From the NCBI RefSeq assembly GCF_003666685.1, contig NZ_RCIZ01000001.1, positions 62,001 to 126,000 on the forward strand: a stretch of 64,000 nucleotides of DNA. Reading direction: 5' to 3'. Shown piece by piece: positions 27,046 through 35,917 of this stretch. The position numbers and the translations under genes were made by a program. The stretch's first letter is position 1. Each line of letters starts with the position of its first letter. The notes under the pieces are model-generated. The model was not told the origin of the DNA. It ran no database searches and saw only the letters and a list, made by a program, of their open reading frames with translations. The stretch comes from Mesorhizobium sp. YM1C-6-2 (GTDB lineage: Bacteria; Pseudomonadota; Alphaproteobacteria; Rhizobiales; Rhizobiaceae).

Positions 27046-27888
27046 TCAGGCAGGGCGGGCAATCCGCTCCGCGCGAGCGGCGCGCAGCCGCGAGACCAGG
27101 AAGGCGATGGCGAAGCCGCCGCTGAGCAGCAGCACGATGGTCGGCGCCGGCGCGCTGTCGAGGAAGAAGCTGAGATAGACGCCGGCAAAAGAGGCCGCCG
27201 CCGCGACGATCACCGAGACGGCGAGCATGCGCTCGAAGCGCGTCGTCAGCAGGAAGGCGATGGCGCCCGGCGAGATCAGCAGCGCTATGGCGAGGATGAT
27301 GCCGACCGCCTTCAGCGCGCCCACGATGGTAAGCGACAGCACCGACAGCAGCCCGTAATGCACCAGCCTGACCGGCAGGCCGATCGCCCGCGCATGCTGG
27401 GCGTCGAAGGCATGCAGCAGGAGGTCGCGGCGGAAGATGGCGATGGCGGCGACGCAGAAGACGGCGATCGCGCCCGTCTCGGCCACGTCGCGCCACGACA
27501 CGCCGAGCATGTCGCCGAACAATATGTGGTCGAGATGCACCTCGGTCTGGATCTTGGTGTAGAGCACGATGCCGAGCCCGAACATGCCGGAGAAGACGAC
27601 GCCCATCACCGTGTCCTCCTTGATGCGGCTGTTCTCCTTGAGATAGCCGGTCGCCAGCGCGCAGAACATGCCGGCGGCGAAGGCGCCGATGGCGAGCGGG
27701 ATGCCGGCGATGTAGGCGAGCACGATCCCCGGCAGCACCGCGTGGCTGACGGCGTCGCCCATCAGCGACCAGCCTTTCAGCACCAGGAAGCAGGAGAGCA
27801 GCGCCGACGGCACGGCGACCAGCAGCGCGATGGCGAAGGCCTGCTGCATGAAGGGAAACTGGAACGGCAGGAGCAGCGTCTCGATCAT
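27046..27888 (-). CDS. sitD: Mn2+/Fe2+ ABC transporter permease
   Basis: A 280-residue ABC-3 family membrane permease with about eight helices. The family signature LKGWSLMGDAVSHAVLPGIV is visible near the N-terminus and VGALKAVGIILAIALLISPG in the second half. It pairs with SitC to form the metal channel. Its ATG overlaps the sitC stop as ATGA. Last gene of sitABCD. It could be called mntD or znuB by homology alone; the neighbouring Mur regulator and gene order favour sit. Confidence 0.92.
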   Translation of the reverse strand: MIETLLLPFQFPFMQQAFAIALLVAVPSALLSCFLVLKGWSLMGDAVSHAVLPGIVLAYIAGIPLAIGAFAAGMFCALATGYLKENSRIKEDTVMGVVFSGMFGLGIVLYTKIQTEVHLDHILFGDMLGVSWRDVAETGAIAVFCVAAIAIFRRDLLLHAFDAQHARAIGLPVRLVHYGLLSVLSLTIVGALKAVGIILAIALLISPGAIAFLLTTRFERMLAVSVIVAAAASFAGVYLSFFLDSAPAPTIVLLLSGGFAIAFLVSRLRAARAERIARPA

Positions 27889-28775
27889 GCCACGTTCTCC
27901 GGCGCTTGCCCTTCCAACAGGCCAGCCTCCAGCGCTTCCCGGGCGCGCCTGCGCGCCGCCAGCAGCCCGTGCTTCGGCGCGAAGACGAAGGCGGCGAGGA
28001 AGATCAGCGTCTGCGCCACCACGATGATGCCGCCGGTCGCGCCGTCGAGGAAATAGCTGGCATAGGCGCCGACGAAGCTGGTCACGGTGCCGATGATCAC
28101 CGAGATGACGATGAGGCGCGGAAAGCGGTCGGTCAGCAGATAGGCGGTGGCGCCGGGTGTCACCACCATGGCGATGACCAGGAAGGCGCCGACCGTCTGC
28201 AGCGCCGCCACCGTCGACGCCGCCAGCAGCGTGAAGAACAGCACCTTCAGCCGGTCCGGGTTCAAGCCCACCGAGCGTGCATGGTTCTCGTCGAAGAAGG
28301 CGACCATCAGGTCCTTCCATTTGACCAGCAGGATGGCGAGCGAGACGCCGCCGATGATGACGAGCTGCAGCGTGTCGCCCGGCGACACCGCCAGGATGTT
28401 GCCGAGCACGATGGTCTGCACGTTCACCGACGCTGGCGACAGCGAGATCATGAACAGGCCGAGGCCGAAGAAGGAGGTGAAGATCAGGCCGATGATGGCG
28501 TCTTCGCGCAATTTCGTGCGCTGGTTGAGGAAGAGCATCGCACCCGCCGCCAGCCCGCCCGACAGGAAGGCGCCGAAGGCGAAGGGCAGGCCGAGCATGT
28601 AGGCGCCGGCGACGCCCGGCACGATCGAATGCGAGAGCGCGTCGCCGATCAGCGACCAGCCCTTCAGCATCAGATAGGCCGACAGGAAGGCGCAGACTCC
28701 GCCGACCAGCGCCGACACCCACATGGCGTTGACCATGTAGCCATAGGTGAAGGGCTCGGCGAGCAGCGTCGTCAT
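27885..28775 (-). CDS. sitC: Mn2+/Fe2+ ABC transporter permease
   Basis: A 296-residue ABC-3 permease, paralogous to SitD. The signature [20 protein letters not shown] lies near the N-terminus and [21 protein letters not shown] in the second half. The C-terminus extends into a short charged cytoplasmic tail. It overlaps both neighbours by 4 bp (ATGA), which indicates tight translational coupling. Confidence 0.92.
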   Translation of the reverse strand: MTTLLAEPFTYGYMVNAMWVSALVGGVCAFLSAYLMLKGWSLIGDALSHSIVPGVAGAYMLGLPFAFGAFLSGGLAAGAMLFLNQRTKLREDAIIGLIFTSFFGLGLFMISLSPASVNVQTIVLGNILAVSPGDTLQLVIIGGVSLAILLVKWKDLMVAFFDENHARSVGLNPDRLKVLFFTLLAASTVAALQTVGAFLVIAMVVTPGATAYLLTDRFPRLIVISVIIGTVTSFVGAYASYFLDGATGGIIVVAQTLIFLAAFVFAPKHGLLAARRRAREALEAGLLEGQAPENVA

Positions 28776-29665
28776 TTCTCGCTCTCGTCGATGGCGCCGT
28801 TCCGGCCCGCGCCGGTGTCGTAGATGACGAAGGGCCGCTCGTCGTCGGTCAGCACCGTCACGCGGCGCTTGTCGTCATCCTCGTGCAGGTCGTGGCCGCC
28901 CAGCGTGAACTGCCGGAGCACGCCGCCGAAGGCCTTCTCGAGATTGGCCTGGGTGAAGACTTCCGCCGTCGGCCCGTGACAGAGCACGGTGCGGTTGATC
29001 AGCACGGCGCGGTCGCAGAAGCGCGGCACGCTGCCGAGATTGTGGGTGGAGACCAGCATCACCCGGCCTTCCTCGCGCAGCGACTGCAGCAGCGCGATGA
29101 TCGCCTCCTCGGTGCGCACGTCGACGCCGGTGAACGGCTCGTCGAGCAGGATCACCCTGCCGTCCTGCGCCAGCGCACGGGCCAGGAAGACGCGCTTCTT
29201 CTGGCCGCCGGAGAGCTCGCCGATCTGCCTTTTGCGGTAGGCCGACATGCCGACGCGCTCCAGCGCGCGATCTACCGCCTCGCGGTCCTCCCGGCGCGCC
29301 ATGCGCAGGAAATTCATGTGGCCGTAGCGGCCCATCATCACCACGTCCTCGACCAGCACCGGAAAGTTCCAGTCGACGTCCTCGCTCTGCGGCACATAGG
29401 CCACGGCGTTCTTCCTGAGCGCGTCCGCCGCCGGCATGCCGAGGATCGTCACCTTGCCGGCCGCCAGCGGCACGAAGCCCATGATCGCCTTGAACAGCGT
29501 CGACTTGCCGGAGCCGTTGACGCCGACCAGCGCGGTGATCGTGCCTTTCGGAATGGCGAAGGAAGCGTCCTTCAGCGCGGTGTGGCCGTTGCGGTAGGTC
29601 ACGGTCACATGTTCGACGTCCAGGCCGCCGCCTGCCACGGCTTCGGTGGCGAAGGGCGCGTTCAT
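28772..29665 (-). CDS. sitB: Mn2+/Fe2+ ABC transporter ATP-binding protein
   Basis: A 297-residue ATPase. Walker A is [11 protein letters not shown], the signature [15 protein letters not shown] and Walker [13 protein letters not shown]. After the ATPase core comes a tail of about 45 residues rich in Asp, Glu and His ([14 protein letters not shown]...), common in rhizobial SitB and possibly metal-interacting (inference). It overlaps sitA and sitC by 4 bp each. Confidence 0.94.
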   Translation of the reverse strand: MNAPFATEAVAGGGLDVEHVTVTYRNGHTALKDASFAIPKGTITALVGVNGSGKSTLFKAIMGFVPLAAGKVTILGMPAADALRKNAVAYVPQSEDVDWNFPVLVEDVVMMGRYGHMNFLRMARREDREAVDRALERVGMSAYRKRQIGELSGGQKKRVFLARALAQDGRVILLDEPFTGVDVRTEEAIIALLQSLREEGRVMLVSTHNLGSVPRFCDRAVLINRTVLCHGPTAEVFTQANLEKAFGGVLRQFTLGGHDLHEDDDKRRVTVLTDDERPFVIYDTGAGRNGAIDESEK

Positions 29666-30549
29666 CCCTGCAGGCCCTTGGCGATGGTGTCGGCGGTGAC
29701 TTTCAGGAGGTCGAGATAGGTCGGCACCGGTCCGTTCGGGTCGCTGAGCGAATCGACGTAGAGGACGCCGCCATATCTGGCGCCGGTCTCGCGCGCGATC
29801 TGCTGGGCGGGGTTCGGCGACACCGTGCTCTCGCTGAACACGACCGGTATGTTGTTTGCCCGCACCGCGTCGATCACCTTGCGCACCTGCCTCGGCGTAC
29901 CCTGCTGGTCGGCATTGATCGGCCAGATATAGAGTTCCTTCAGGCCGAAGTCGCGGGCGAGGTAGCTGAAGGCGCCCTCGCTGGAGACCAGCCAGCGCCG
30001 CTCCTCCGGTATCGCGGCCAGTTCCTGCCGGATCGGCTCGACCTCCGCCTTGATCTTCTCCGAATAGGCGGCGGCGTTGCGGTTGTAGGCCTCGGCATTC
30101 TCGGGATCGTGCTCGACGAACGCCTTGCGGATGTTCTCGACATAGATCAACGCGGCTTCGGGCGACATCCACGCATGCGGGTTGGGCTTTCCGGTGTAGG
30201 GGCCTTCGGCGATGCCCATCGGCTCGACGCCGTCCGAAACCACGACGCTCGGCACGTCGCTCAGATTGTTGAAGAAGCGCTCGAACCAAAGTTCCAGGTT
30301 CAGCCCGTTCCAGAGGATCAGCTGCGCGTCCTGGGCGCGCAATATGTCGCCCGGCGTCGGCTGGTAGTTGTGGATCTCGGCGTTCGGCTTGGTGATCGAT
30401 TCCACGATCGCCGCGTCGCCCGCCACGTTCTGGGCGATGTCGGCAATGACGGTGAAGGTGGTCACTGCCTTGAACTTCTCCTGCGCCGCCGCCGGTCCCG
30501 CCGGCATCAGTCCGGCGATAAGCACAAGGGCGGCCGTCAGCAGTCTCAT
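29662..30549 (-). CDS. sitA: Mn2+/Fe2+ ABC transporter substrate-binding protein
   Basis: A 295-residue periplasmic metal-binding protein of cluster 9. The signal peptide is [20 protein letters not shown]. Metal ligands of the family can be seen: His in EIHNYQPTP, His in [10 protein letters not shown], Glu in [15 protein letters not shown] and Asp in LYVDSLSDP, which is the Mn/Fe-type His-His-Glu-Asp set. The ATG at 30549 starts directly with the signal peptide. First gene of sitABCD, behind a Mur-type box. Confidence 0.94.
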   Translation of the reverse strand: MRLLTAALVLIAGLMPAGPAAAQEKFKAVTTFTVIADIAQNVAGDAAIVESITKPNAEIHNYQPTPGDILRAQDAQLILWNGLNLELWFERFFNNLSDVPSVVVSDGVEPMGIAEGPYTGKPNPHAWMSPEAALIYVENIRKAFVEHDPENAEAYNRNAAAYSEKIKAEVEPIRQELAAIPEERRWLVSSEGAFSYLARDFGLKELYIWPINADQQGTPRQVRKVIDAVRANNIPVVFSESTVSPNPAQQIARETGARYGGVLYVDSLSDPNGPVPTYLDLLKVTADTIAKGLQG

Positions 30550-30617
30550 GACATCCTCATTGTCGGGGTGAAGGCTAGGATCGAGGCTTAGATAGCGCGG
30601 CTCCGGCTCTTCGTCAA

Positions 30618-30639
30618 TGCAATTGCAAATCGTTTGCAA
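30618..30639. promoter_or_regulatory. Mur-type metal-responsive operator
   Basis: The perfect inverted repeat TTGCAAA-TCG-TTTGCAA (30623-30639) overlaps a second palindrome, TGCAATTGCA (30618-30627). TGCAA-type palindromes are the binding sites of rhizobial Mur upstream of sit operons. It lies 69 bp before the sitA start and 75 bp before mur, well placed to control both. A further TTGCAACTG half-site follows near 30679. Confidence 0.8.
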
Positions 30640-30713
30640 CTGGTGATCGCGGAAAGTGCCTCTCGCGGCCTTATGTTTTTGCAACTGGGTGTCATCTGGC
30701 GCATAATGGCCGG

Positions 30714-31142
30714 ATGAAGAAACGGGCGGCGAAACGGTTGGACTACGAGAAGGAACTGCGCCGGCAGGGCGTGCGGATCACGCGCCAGCGCAGCGCCATC
30801 CTCGGCATACTTTCGGAAACGGAAGACCACCCCGACGCGCTCGAGATCTTCCGGCGCGCGGTGGCCGTCGATCCGTCGATCTCGCTCTCCACCGTCTACC
30901 GCACGATGAAGCTGCTCGGCGACATCGGCGCCATCCACCGACACGCCTTCGAGGGCGGCCCGTCGCGCTTCGAGCACGCCACCGATCACCATGACCATCT
31001 CATCGACATTGAGACCGGTGACGTGATCGAGTTCAAGTCGGACAAGATCGAGCAGCTGCAGGACGAGATCGCCAAGTCGCTCGGCTACGACATCGTTCAT
31101 CACCGCCTGGAGCTCTACGGACGCAAGCGCCGCACGGGCTAA
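30714..31142 (+). CDS. mur: Fur-family manganese uptake regulator Mur
   Basis: A 142-residue Fur-family repressor. The HTH is visible ([20 protein letters not shown], then [12 protein letters not shown]) and the metal site contains [20 protein letters not shown]. There is no CxxC structural zinc motif. Divergent adjacency to sitABCD is the S. meliloti mur (fur) arrangement, where the protein senses Mn2+ and represses sit. Naming it mur rather than fur rests on this context. The start is the ATG of [19 protein letters not shown]. Confidence 0.9.
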   Translation: MKKRAAKRLDYEKELRRQGVRITRQRSAILGILSETEDHPDALEIFRRAVAVDPSISLSTVYRTMKLLGDIGAIHRHAFEGGPSRFEHATDHHDHLIDIETGDVIEFKSDKIEQLQDEIAKSLGYDIVHHRLELYGRKRRTG

Positions 31143-31268
31143 TCGATTGAAGCGATGCCCATGAATCGCCTGCCGACGTGTTGACGAAGGTTGGCTCGCG
31201 CGTCAAACATCGCCCCGCTGCGGGTCCCGGCCCGTCGCGAAGACAGGAATACAGCAAGGAATGCAACG

Positions 31269-32690
31269 ATGGCGGATGCCGAGATCGGACTGATTGGCCT
31301 TGGCGTGATGGGGTCGAACCTCGCGCTCAACATCGCCGAGAAGGGCAACAAGATAGCGGTGTTCAACCGCACCGTCGCCAAGACACACCAGTTCCACCAG
31401 GAAGCCGGCGCGCTCAAGGACATGATCGTGCCCTGCGACACGATCGAGGCGCTGGCGGCGGCCATCCGTCCGCCGCGGCCGGTCATCATCATGGTGCAGG
31501 CGGGTGCGGCGGTCGACGAGCAGATCGCCCATCTGCGCGGCGTGCTGTCGGCCAACGACATCGTCATCGACGCCGGAAACGCCAATTTCCGCGATACCAT
31601 GCGCCGCTTCAAGGAGCTGGAAGGCTCGGGCCTGACCTTCATCGGCATGGGCGTGTCGGGCGGCGAGGAAGGCGCGCGCCACGGCCCCTCGATCATGGTC
31701 GGCGGCACGGAGGCCTCCTGGAAGCGCGTCGAGAAGGTGCTTACCGCCATCTCCGCCAAATATGAGGGAGAACCCTGCGCTGCCTGGCTCGGCACCGACG
31801 GCGCCGGCCACTTCGTCAAGACGATCCACAACGGCATCGAATATGCCGACATGCAGATGATCGCCGAGATCTACGGCATATTGCGCGACGGGCTCGGCAT
31901 GGCTCCCAAGGAGATCGGGCAGGTCTTCGCCGAATGGAACAAGGGCAGGCTCGATTCCTATCTCATCGAGATCACCGCCAAGGTGCTCGCTGCCGACGAT
32001 CCCAAGACCGGCAAGCCGATGGTCGACATGATCCTCGACCGTGCCGGCCAGAAGGGCACCGGCAAGTGGTCGGTGATCGAGGCACAGCAACTCGGCATTC
32101 CCGCGACCGCGATCGAGGCTGCCGTCGCCGCCCGCGTGCTTTCCTCGCTGAAGGACGAACGCGTCGCTGCCGAAAAGGTCTACGGCGCGGACGGCGTCGC
32201 CAAGTTCTCGGGCGGCAAGGACGAGGTGCTCGCCGACCTCGAGCTTGCGCTCTTCGCCGGCAAGATCGCCGCCTACGCGCAAGGGTTCGCCGTGATGGCT
32301 GGCGCGTCGAAGGAGTTCGGCTGGGACCTGCCGCTGCCGACGATTGCAAAAATCTGGCGCGCCGGCTGCATCATCCGCTCGCAGTTCCTGGGCACGCTGG
32401 CCAAAGCCTTCTCCGGCGGTCCGGTCGCCAATCTCCTGATGACGCCGGCCTTCGTCGAGATGATGAAGGAGGCGCATCCGGCGCTTCGCCGCATTGTCGC
32501 GCGCGCGGCTGAAGCCGGCCTGCCGACGCCGGCGCTGTCCTCCGCGCTCGGCTATTTCGACAGCTACCGACTGGGGCGCGGCACGTCGAACCTGATCCAG
32601 GCGCAGCGCGATTTCTTCGGCGCCCATGGCTTCGAGCGCATCGACGAGCCGGGCGCGCATCACGGCCCCTGGGGCAGCGGCGCCGCCTGA
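31269..32690 (+). CDS. gnd: 6-phosphogluconate dehydrogenase, decarboxylating
   Basis: A 473-residue cytoplasmic enzyme that converts 6-phosphogluconate to ribulose 5-phosphate and CO2 with NADP+ reduction. The dinucleotide site is LIGLGVMGSNLALNIAEKG, the family signature VSGGEEGARHGPSIMVGG, and the catalytic Lys lies in HFVKTIHNGIEYADMQ. Length is the long-form norm. ATG 31269 is set by AAGGA 8 bp upstream. It ends 43 bp before the aldo/keto reductase gene, so they may be one unit. Confidence 0.96.
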   Translation: MADAEIGLIGLGVMGSNLALNIAEKGNKIAVFNRTVAKTHQFHQEAGALKDMIVPCDTIEALAAAIRPPRPVIIMVQAGAAVDEQIAHLRGVLSANDIVIDAGNANFRDTMRRFKELEGSGLTFIGMGVSGGEEGARHGPSIMVGGTEASWKRVEKVLTAISAKYEGEPCAAWLGTDGAGHFVKTIHNGIEYADMQMIAEIYGILRDGLGMAPKEIGQVFAEWNKGRLDSYLIEITAKVLAADDPKTGKPMVDMILDRAGQKGTGKWSVIEAQQLGIPATAIEAAVAARVLSSLKDERVAAEKVYGADGVAKFSGGKDEVLADLELALFAGKIAAYAQGFAVMAGASKEFGWDLPLPTIAKIWRAGCIIRSQFLGTLAKAFSGGPVANLLMTPAFVEMMKEAHPALRRIVARAAEAGLPTPALSSALGYFDSYRLGRGTSNLIQAQRDFFGAHGFERIDEPGAHHGPWGSGAA

Positions 32691-32733
32691 CGTCAGCCCC
32701 CCGGGATTCCTGCAGCCGAAAAAGGATCGAGAC

Positions 32734-33780
32734 ATGGACTGGCAACCCGCCGACAACCGCTACGAGGCGATGGTCTACAACCGCTGCGGCCGTTCCGGCC
32801 TCAAGCTGCCGGCCATCTCGCTCGGCCTCTGGCACAATTTCGGTGACGACACGCCGCACCAGCTCAAGCAGGCCATCTGCCGCAAGGCCTTCGACCTCGG
32901 CATCACCCATTTCGACCTCGCCAACAATTACGGCCCGCCGGGCGGCACCGCCGAGATCGCCTTCGGCGATATACTGCGCACCGATTTCGCCGGCTATCGC
33001 GACGAACTGATCGTCTCGACCAAGGCCGGCTACAACATGTGGCCCGGACCCTACGGCGAATGGGGCAGCCGCAAATATCTGCTCGCCAGCCTCGACCAGA
33101 GCCTGAAGCGGCTCGGCGTCGACTATGTCGACATCTTCTATTCGCACCGCTACGACCCCGACACGCCGCTCGAGGAGACGATGGGCGCGCTGGATTCGGC
33201 GGTGCGGGCCGGCAAGGCGCTTTATGTCGGCATCTCGTCCTACAACTCGCAACGCACCCGCGAGGCGGCCGACATGTTGCGCCAGATGGGCACGCCCTTC
33301 ATCATCCACCAGCCCAGCTATTCGATGATCAACCGCTGGGTCGAGGATGACGGGCTGCTCGACACGCTGGACGGGCTCGGCGTCGGCTCGATCGTGTTCT
33401 CGCCGCTGGCGCAGGGCATGCTGACGTCGAAATATCTCGGCGGTATTCCGGAAGACAGCCGCGCCGCCCAGGGCAAGTCGCTGAGGCAGAGCTTCCTCAA
33501 CGAGCAAACCATCGCCAACATCCGCGCGCTGAACGCGATCGCCGAAAAACGCGGCCAGACGCTGGCGCAGATGGCGCTCGCCTGGGTGCTGCGCGGCGGG
33601 CGCGTCACCTCCGCGCTGATCGGCGCCAGCCGTCCGGGCCAGGTCGAGGACTGCGTCGGCGCGCTGAAGAACCTCGAGTTCAGCGACACCGAACTCGCCG
33701 AGATCGACCGCTACGCGACCGAGGCCAACATCAATCTCTGGGCGAAATCAGCGGAGCGGGACGGCCCGCAGCGAAACTAG
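32734..33780 (+). CDS. Aldo/keto reductase, YghZ-like (L-glyceraldehyde 3-phosphate reductase type)
   Basis: A 348-residue NADPH-dependent reductase. The N-terminus YNRCGRSGLKLPAISLGLWH is typical of the YghZ subgroup, as is ITHFDLANNYGPPGGTAE, which holds the catalytic Tyr; the catalytic Lys is in LIVSTKAGYNMWPGPYG and His in DIFYSHRYDPDTPLEET. The YghZ group reduces L-glyceraldehyde 3-phosphate and methylglyoxal. AAAGGA lies 8 bp before the ATG. It follows gnd closely, consistent with a role in triose/pentose phosphate detoxification. Confidence 0.92.
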   Translation: MDWQPADNRYEAMVYNRCGRSGLKLPAISLGLWHNFGDDTPHQLKQAICRKAFDLGITHFDLANNYGPPGGTAEIAFGDILRTDFAGYRDELIVSTKAGYNMWPGPYGEWGSRKYLLASLDQSLKRLGVDYVDIFYSHRYDPDTPLEETMGALDSAVRAGKALYVGISSYNSQRTREAADMLRQMGTPFIIHQPSYSMINRWVEDDGLLDTLDGLGVGSIVFSPLAQGMLTSKYLGGIPEDSRAAQGKSLRQSFLNEQTIANIRALNAIAEKRGQTLAQMALAWVLRGGRVTSALIGASRPGQVEDCVGALKNLEFSDTELAEIDRYATEANINLWAKSAERDGPQRN

Positions 33781-33876
33781 CGGCGACAGGCGCGATCCGG
33801 AACCCGGATTCGGCTCCGGGCCTCAGGGGCTTCGGTCCGGGTCGACTGGTGTTGGTCATGGCAATCGAGGGGGCTT

Positions 33877-33898
33877 GGCAACTGACAGGCAACTGACA
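33877..33898. repeat. Tandem 11-bp duplication
   Basis: GGCAACTGACA occurs twice without a gap. It lies in the 220-bp spacer between the aldo/keto reductase and a DUF2214 gene, which otherwise shows only GC-rich sequence. Similar GGCAACTG runs are a known minor repeat type in Mesorhizobium-like genomes. Confidence 0.7.
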
Positions 33899-34000
33899 TC
33901 CTGCCGCGACGTTGGACATTGCGCCAAGCCGCATTAGTCTGCCGGACCCCGCCACCTGCGCCTCGCCGGCCCGCTCGGCGAAGGCGGCCAAGGAAGCCTC

Positions 34001-34447
34001 ATGGATATCATCGTCGATCTCCTGCTTGCCATCCTCCACCACTTCCTGGTCTTCACGCTCGCCGGCCTGCTGGCTGCCGAGTTCGCGCTGGTGCGGCCGG
34101 GTCTCTCCGGCGCCAGCCTGGACCTGCTCGGGCGCATAGACCGCGCCTATGGCGGCGTCGCCATGGCGATCATCGTCGTCGGCATCTGCCGCGTCCTGTT
34201 CGGCGTGAGGGGCTGGGAGTTCTATGTCGCCAACCACGCGTTCTGGGGCAAGATGGTGGCCTTCGTCATCGTCGGGGCGCTGTCCTCCCGCCCGACCATG
34301 CGCATCATCGCCTGGCGCCGCAGCGGCACCGGCGTCGTGCCGGAAGGCGAGATCGGCGCCGTCCGCTCCTGGATCAAGGGCGAGATCTTCTTCCTGGCGC
34401 TGGTGCTGGTGTTCGCCGCGGCGATGGCGCGCGGCGTTGGAAGCTAG
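34001..34447 (+). CDS. DUF2214 family membrane protein
   Basis: A 148-residue protein with four hydrophobic segments (HHFLVFTLAGLLAAEFALV, GGVAMAIIVVGICRVLFGV, GKMVAFVIVGALSS, EIFFLALVLVFAAAMA). It matches the DUF2214 pattern, including the conserved His pair near the N-terminus and the FYVANHAFWGKM segment. Function is unknown. A palindromic repeat begins directly after its stop codon, so its 3' end may be shaped by that element. Confidence 0.85.
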   Translation: MDIIVDLLLAILHHFLVFTLAGLLAAEFALVRPGLSGASLDLLGRIDRAYGGVAMAIIVVGICRVLFGVRGWEFYVANHAFWGKMVAFVIVGALSSRPTMRIIAWRRSGTGVVPEGEIGAVRSWIKGEIFFLALVLVFAAAMARGVGS

Positions 34448-34448
34448 T

Positions 34449-34492
34449 GCAATTCCAGCAAAAGTGCGCAGCGGTTTCGCGTCCGGAATTGC
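34449..34492. repeat. Dispersed palindromic intergenic repeat, copy 3
   Basis: GCAATTCC and GGAATTGC flank an AAAAGTG...GCGGTTTCGCGTCC core, matching copies at 6758 and 15263. It starts two bases after the stop codon of the DUF2214 gene. Confidence 0.85.
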
Positions 34493-34507
34493 GTAAAAAC
34501 AAGTAGA

Positions 34508-34548
34508 TAGAGCGATTCCGCGATTCGGAGAAAGACGGAAACGCTCTA
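34508..34548. repeat. Second palindromic element containing the nth stop codon
   Basis: TAGAGCG and CGCTCTA form 7-bp terminal arms around an internal ATTCCGCGATTCGGAG / AAAGACGGAA segment. It lies 15 bp after the previous element in the gap between two convergent genes. Its right end (CTA at 34546-34548) supplies the stop codon of nth. Confidence 0.75.
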
Positions 34549-35319
34549 GGCGGGTTCGGCCTCCGGCGACAGCGCGACCAGCGGCGCCGGGATGCTGCTA
34601 GTCTTCTCCGCCGACTTGCAGATGTCGGCGATCACGCAGCGCTCGCATTCGGGCCGGCGCGCCTTGCACACATAGCGCCCGTGCAGGATCAGCCAGTGAT
34701 GGGCGTGACGCATATATTCCGGCGGGATGACGCGGATCAGCCCTTCCTCGACCTGTTCGGGCGTCTTGCCCGGCGCCAGCCCGATCCGGTTGCCGATCCG
34801 GAATATGTGCGTGTCGACCGCCATGGTCGGCTGGCCGAAGGCCATGTTGAGCACGACGTTCGCCGTCTTGCGCCCCACCCCCGGCAGCTTGGTCAGTTCG
34901 TCGCGGTCTCCCGGAACCTCGCCGCCATGGTCGCGGATCAGCGCTTCCGACAGCGCGATCACGTTCTTCGCCTTGTTGCGCCAGAGCCCGATCGTCTTGA
35001 TGTATTCGCCGACCTTCGCCTCGCCGAGCGTCAGCATTTTCTGCGGCGTGTCGGCGACCTTGAACAGCGGTCGCGTCGCCTTGTTGACGCCGGCGTCGGT
35101 CGCCTGCGCCGACAGCACGACCGCCACCAGCAGCGTGAAGGCGTTGACGTGTTCGAGCTCGCCCTTCGGCTCGGGCCGCTGGATGGCGAAACGGCGGAAG
35201 ATCTCGTGCACCTCGTCAGGCGTGTAGCGGCAACGTGGGCGGGCGGGACGCGCCTTGCGTTTGGTTGTCGTGACGGTTGCGACGGAGGCTGCGGCGGTTT
35301 TTCTCTTGGGCTTTTCCAT
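34546..35319 (-). CDS. nth: Endonuclease III (DNA glycosylase/AP lyase)
   Basis: A 257-residue base-excision repair enzyme for oxidised pyrimidines. The helix-hairpin-helix with catalytic Lys is LPGVGRKTANVVL, the catalytic Asp lies in AVDTHIFRI, and the [4Fe-4S] ligands follow the canonical C-x6-C-x2-C-x5-C pattern (CKARRPECERCVIADIC). A basic N-terminal extension of about 30 residues (KPKRKTAAASVATVTTTKRK) precedes the core, longer than in E. coli. ATG 35319 is chosen. Divergent from a DUF2244 gene with only 22 bp between starts. Confidence 0.96.
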   Translation of the reverse strand: MEKPKRKTAAASVATVTTTKRKARPARPRCRYTPDEVHEIFRRFAIQRPEPKGELEHVNAFTLLVAVVLSAQATDAGVNKATRPLFKVADTPQKMLTLGEAKVGEYIKTIGLWRNKAKNVIALSEALIRDHGGEVPGDRDELTKLPGVGRKTANVVLNMAFGQPTMAVDTHIFRIGNRIGLAPGKTPEQVEEGLIRVIPPEYMRHAHHWLILHGRYVCKARRPECERCVIADICKSAEKTSSIPAPLVALSPEAEPA

Positions 35320-35341
35320 GAGCCCTCTATAATTATCACTC
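35306..35341. promoter_or_regulatory. Compact divergent promoter between nth and DUF2244 gene
   Basis: Only 22 bp (35320-35341) separate the two start codons. TATAAT (35328-35333) serves the plus strand and overlaps GATAAT on the minus strand, because TATAATTATC is almost self-complementary. A -35-like TTGGGC lies at 35306-35311 (16-bp spacer), inside the nth coding start. The plus transcript would begin at or next to the ATG, that is, leaderless. Inferred from sequence. Confidence 0.55.
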
Positions 35342-35833
35342 ATGAGCGAGACAAACGCCGCAAAGGCCGACGAACCGTTCTTCCAGGCCCTGCTCACCCC
35401 GCACCGGTCGCTCGGGCGCACCGGCTTCGCCGTGCTGATGGGCGCGCTGCTGTTCGGCTGGGCCGTCACCGGCGCCATCTTCCTGTCGAACGGCGCCTGG
35501 CCGGTCTTCGGCTTCTTCGGACTGGACGTGCTGCTGGTCTATGTCTGCTTCAAGCTGAACTACCGCGCCGCCCGCGCACGCGAAGAAGTCTCGGTGTCGC
35601 GCACCAGCCTCGACATCAGGAAGGTCGCGCCGTCCGGCCGTTCCGAGGCGCACCATTTCAATCCGTTCTGGGCGAAGTTCGCGATAGCCCGCCACGACGA
35701 GATCGGCATCACCCGCATGGCGGTCGAGGGGCAGGGCCGCTCCGTGCCGATCGGCGGCTTCCTCAACCCCGATGACCGCGAGAGCTTCGCCGCCGCCTTT
35801 TCCCGCGCGCTGGCCACCGCGAAGGGGCGGTAG
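35342..35833 (+). CDS. DUF2244 family membrane protein
   Basis: A 163-residue protein with two adjacent membrane helices (GFAVLMGALLFGWAVTGAIF and PVFGFFGLDVLLVYVCFKL) and a C-terminal cytoplasmic domain (VSRTSLDIRKVAPSGRSE, then PIGGFLNPDDRESFAAAFSRAL). This is the usual DUF2244 layout, widespread in Alphaproteobacteria with no assigned function. There is no recognisable Shine-Dalgarno site before the ATG, consistent with leaderless translation. Confidence 0.88.
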   Translation: MSETNAAKADEPFFQALLTPHRSLGRTGFAVLMGALLFGWAVTGAIFLSNGAWPVFGFFGLDVLLVYVCFKLNYRAARAREEVSVSRTSLDIRKVAPSGRSEAHHFNPFWAKFAIARHDEIGITRMAVEGQGRSVPIGGFLNPDDRESFAAAFSRALATAKGR

Positions 35834-35917
35834 GCGCGAAATCTTCTTCTTGAGCGCAGGAATCGGGTGGAGGACGTCCATCCGAGGTCTCATATCAGGG
35901 CCAAGGAGAACATTGCC

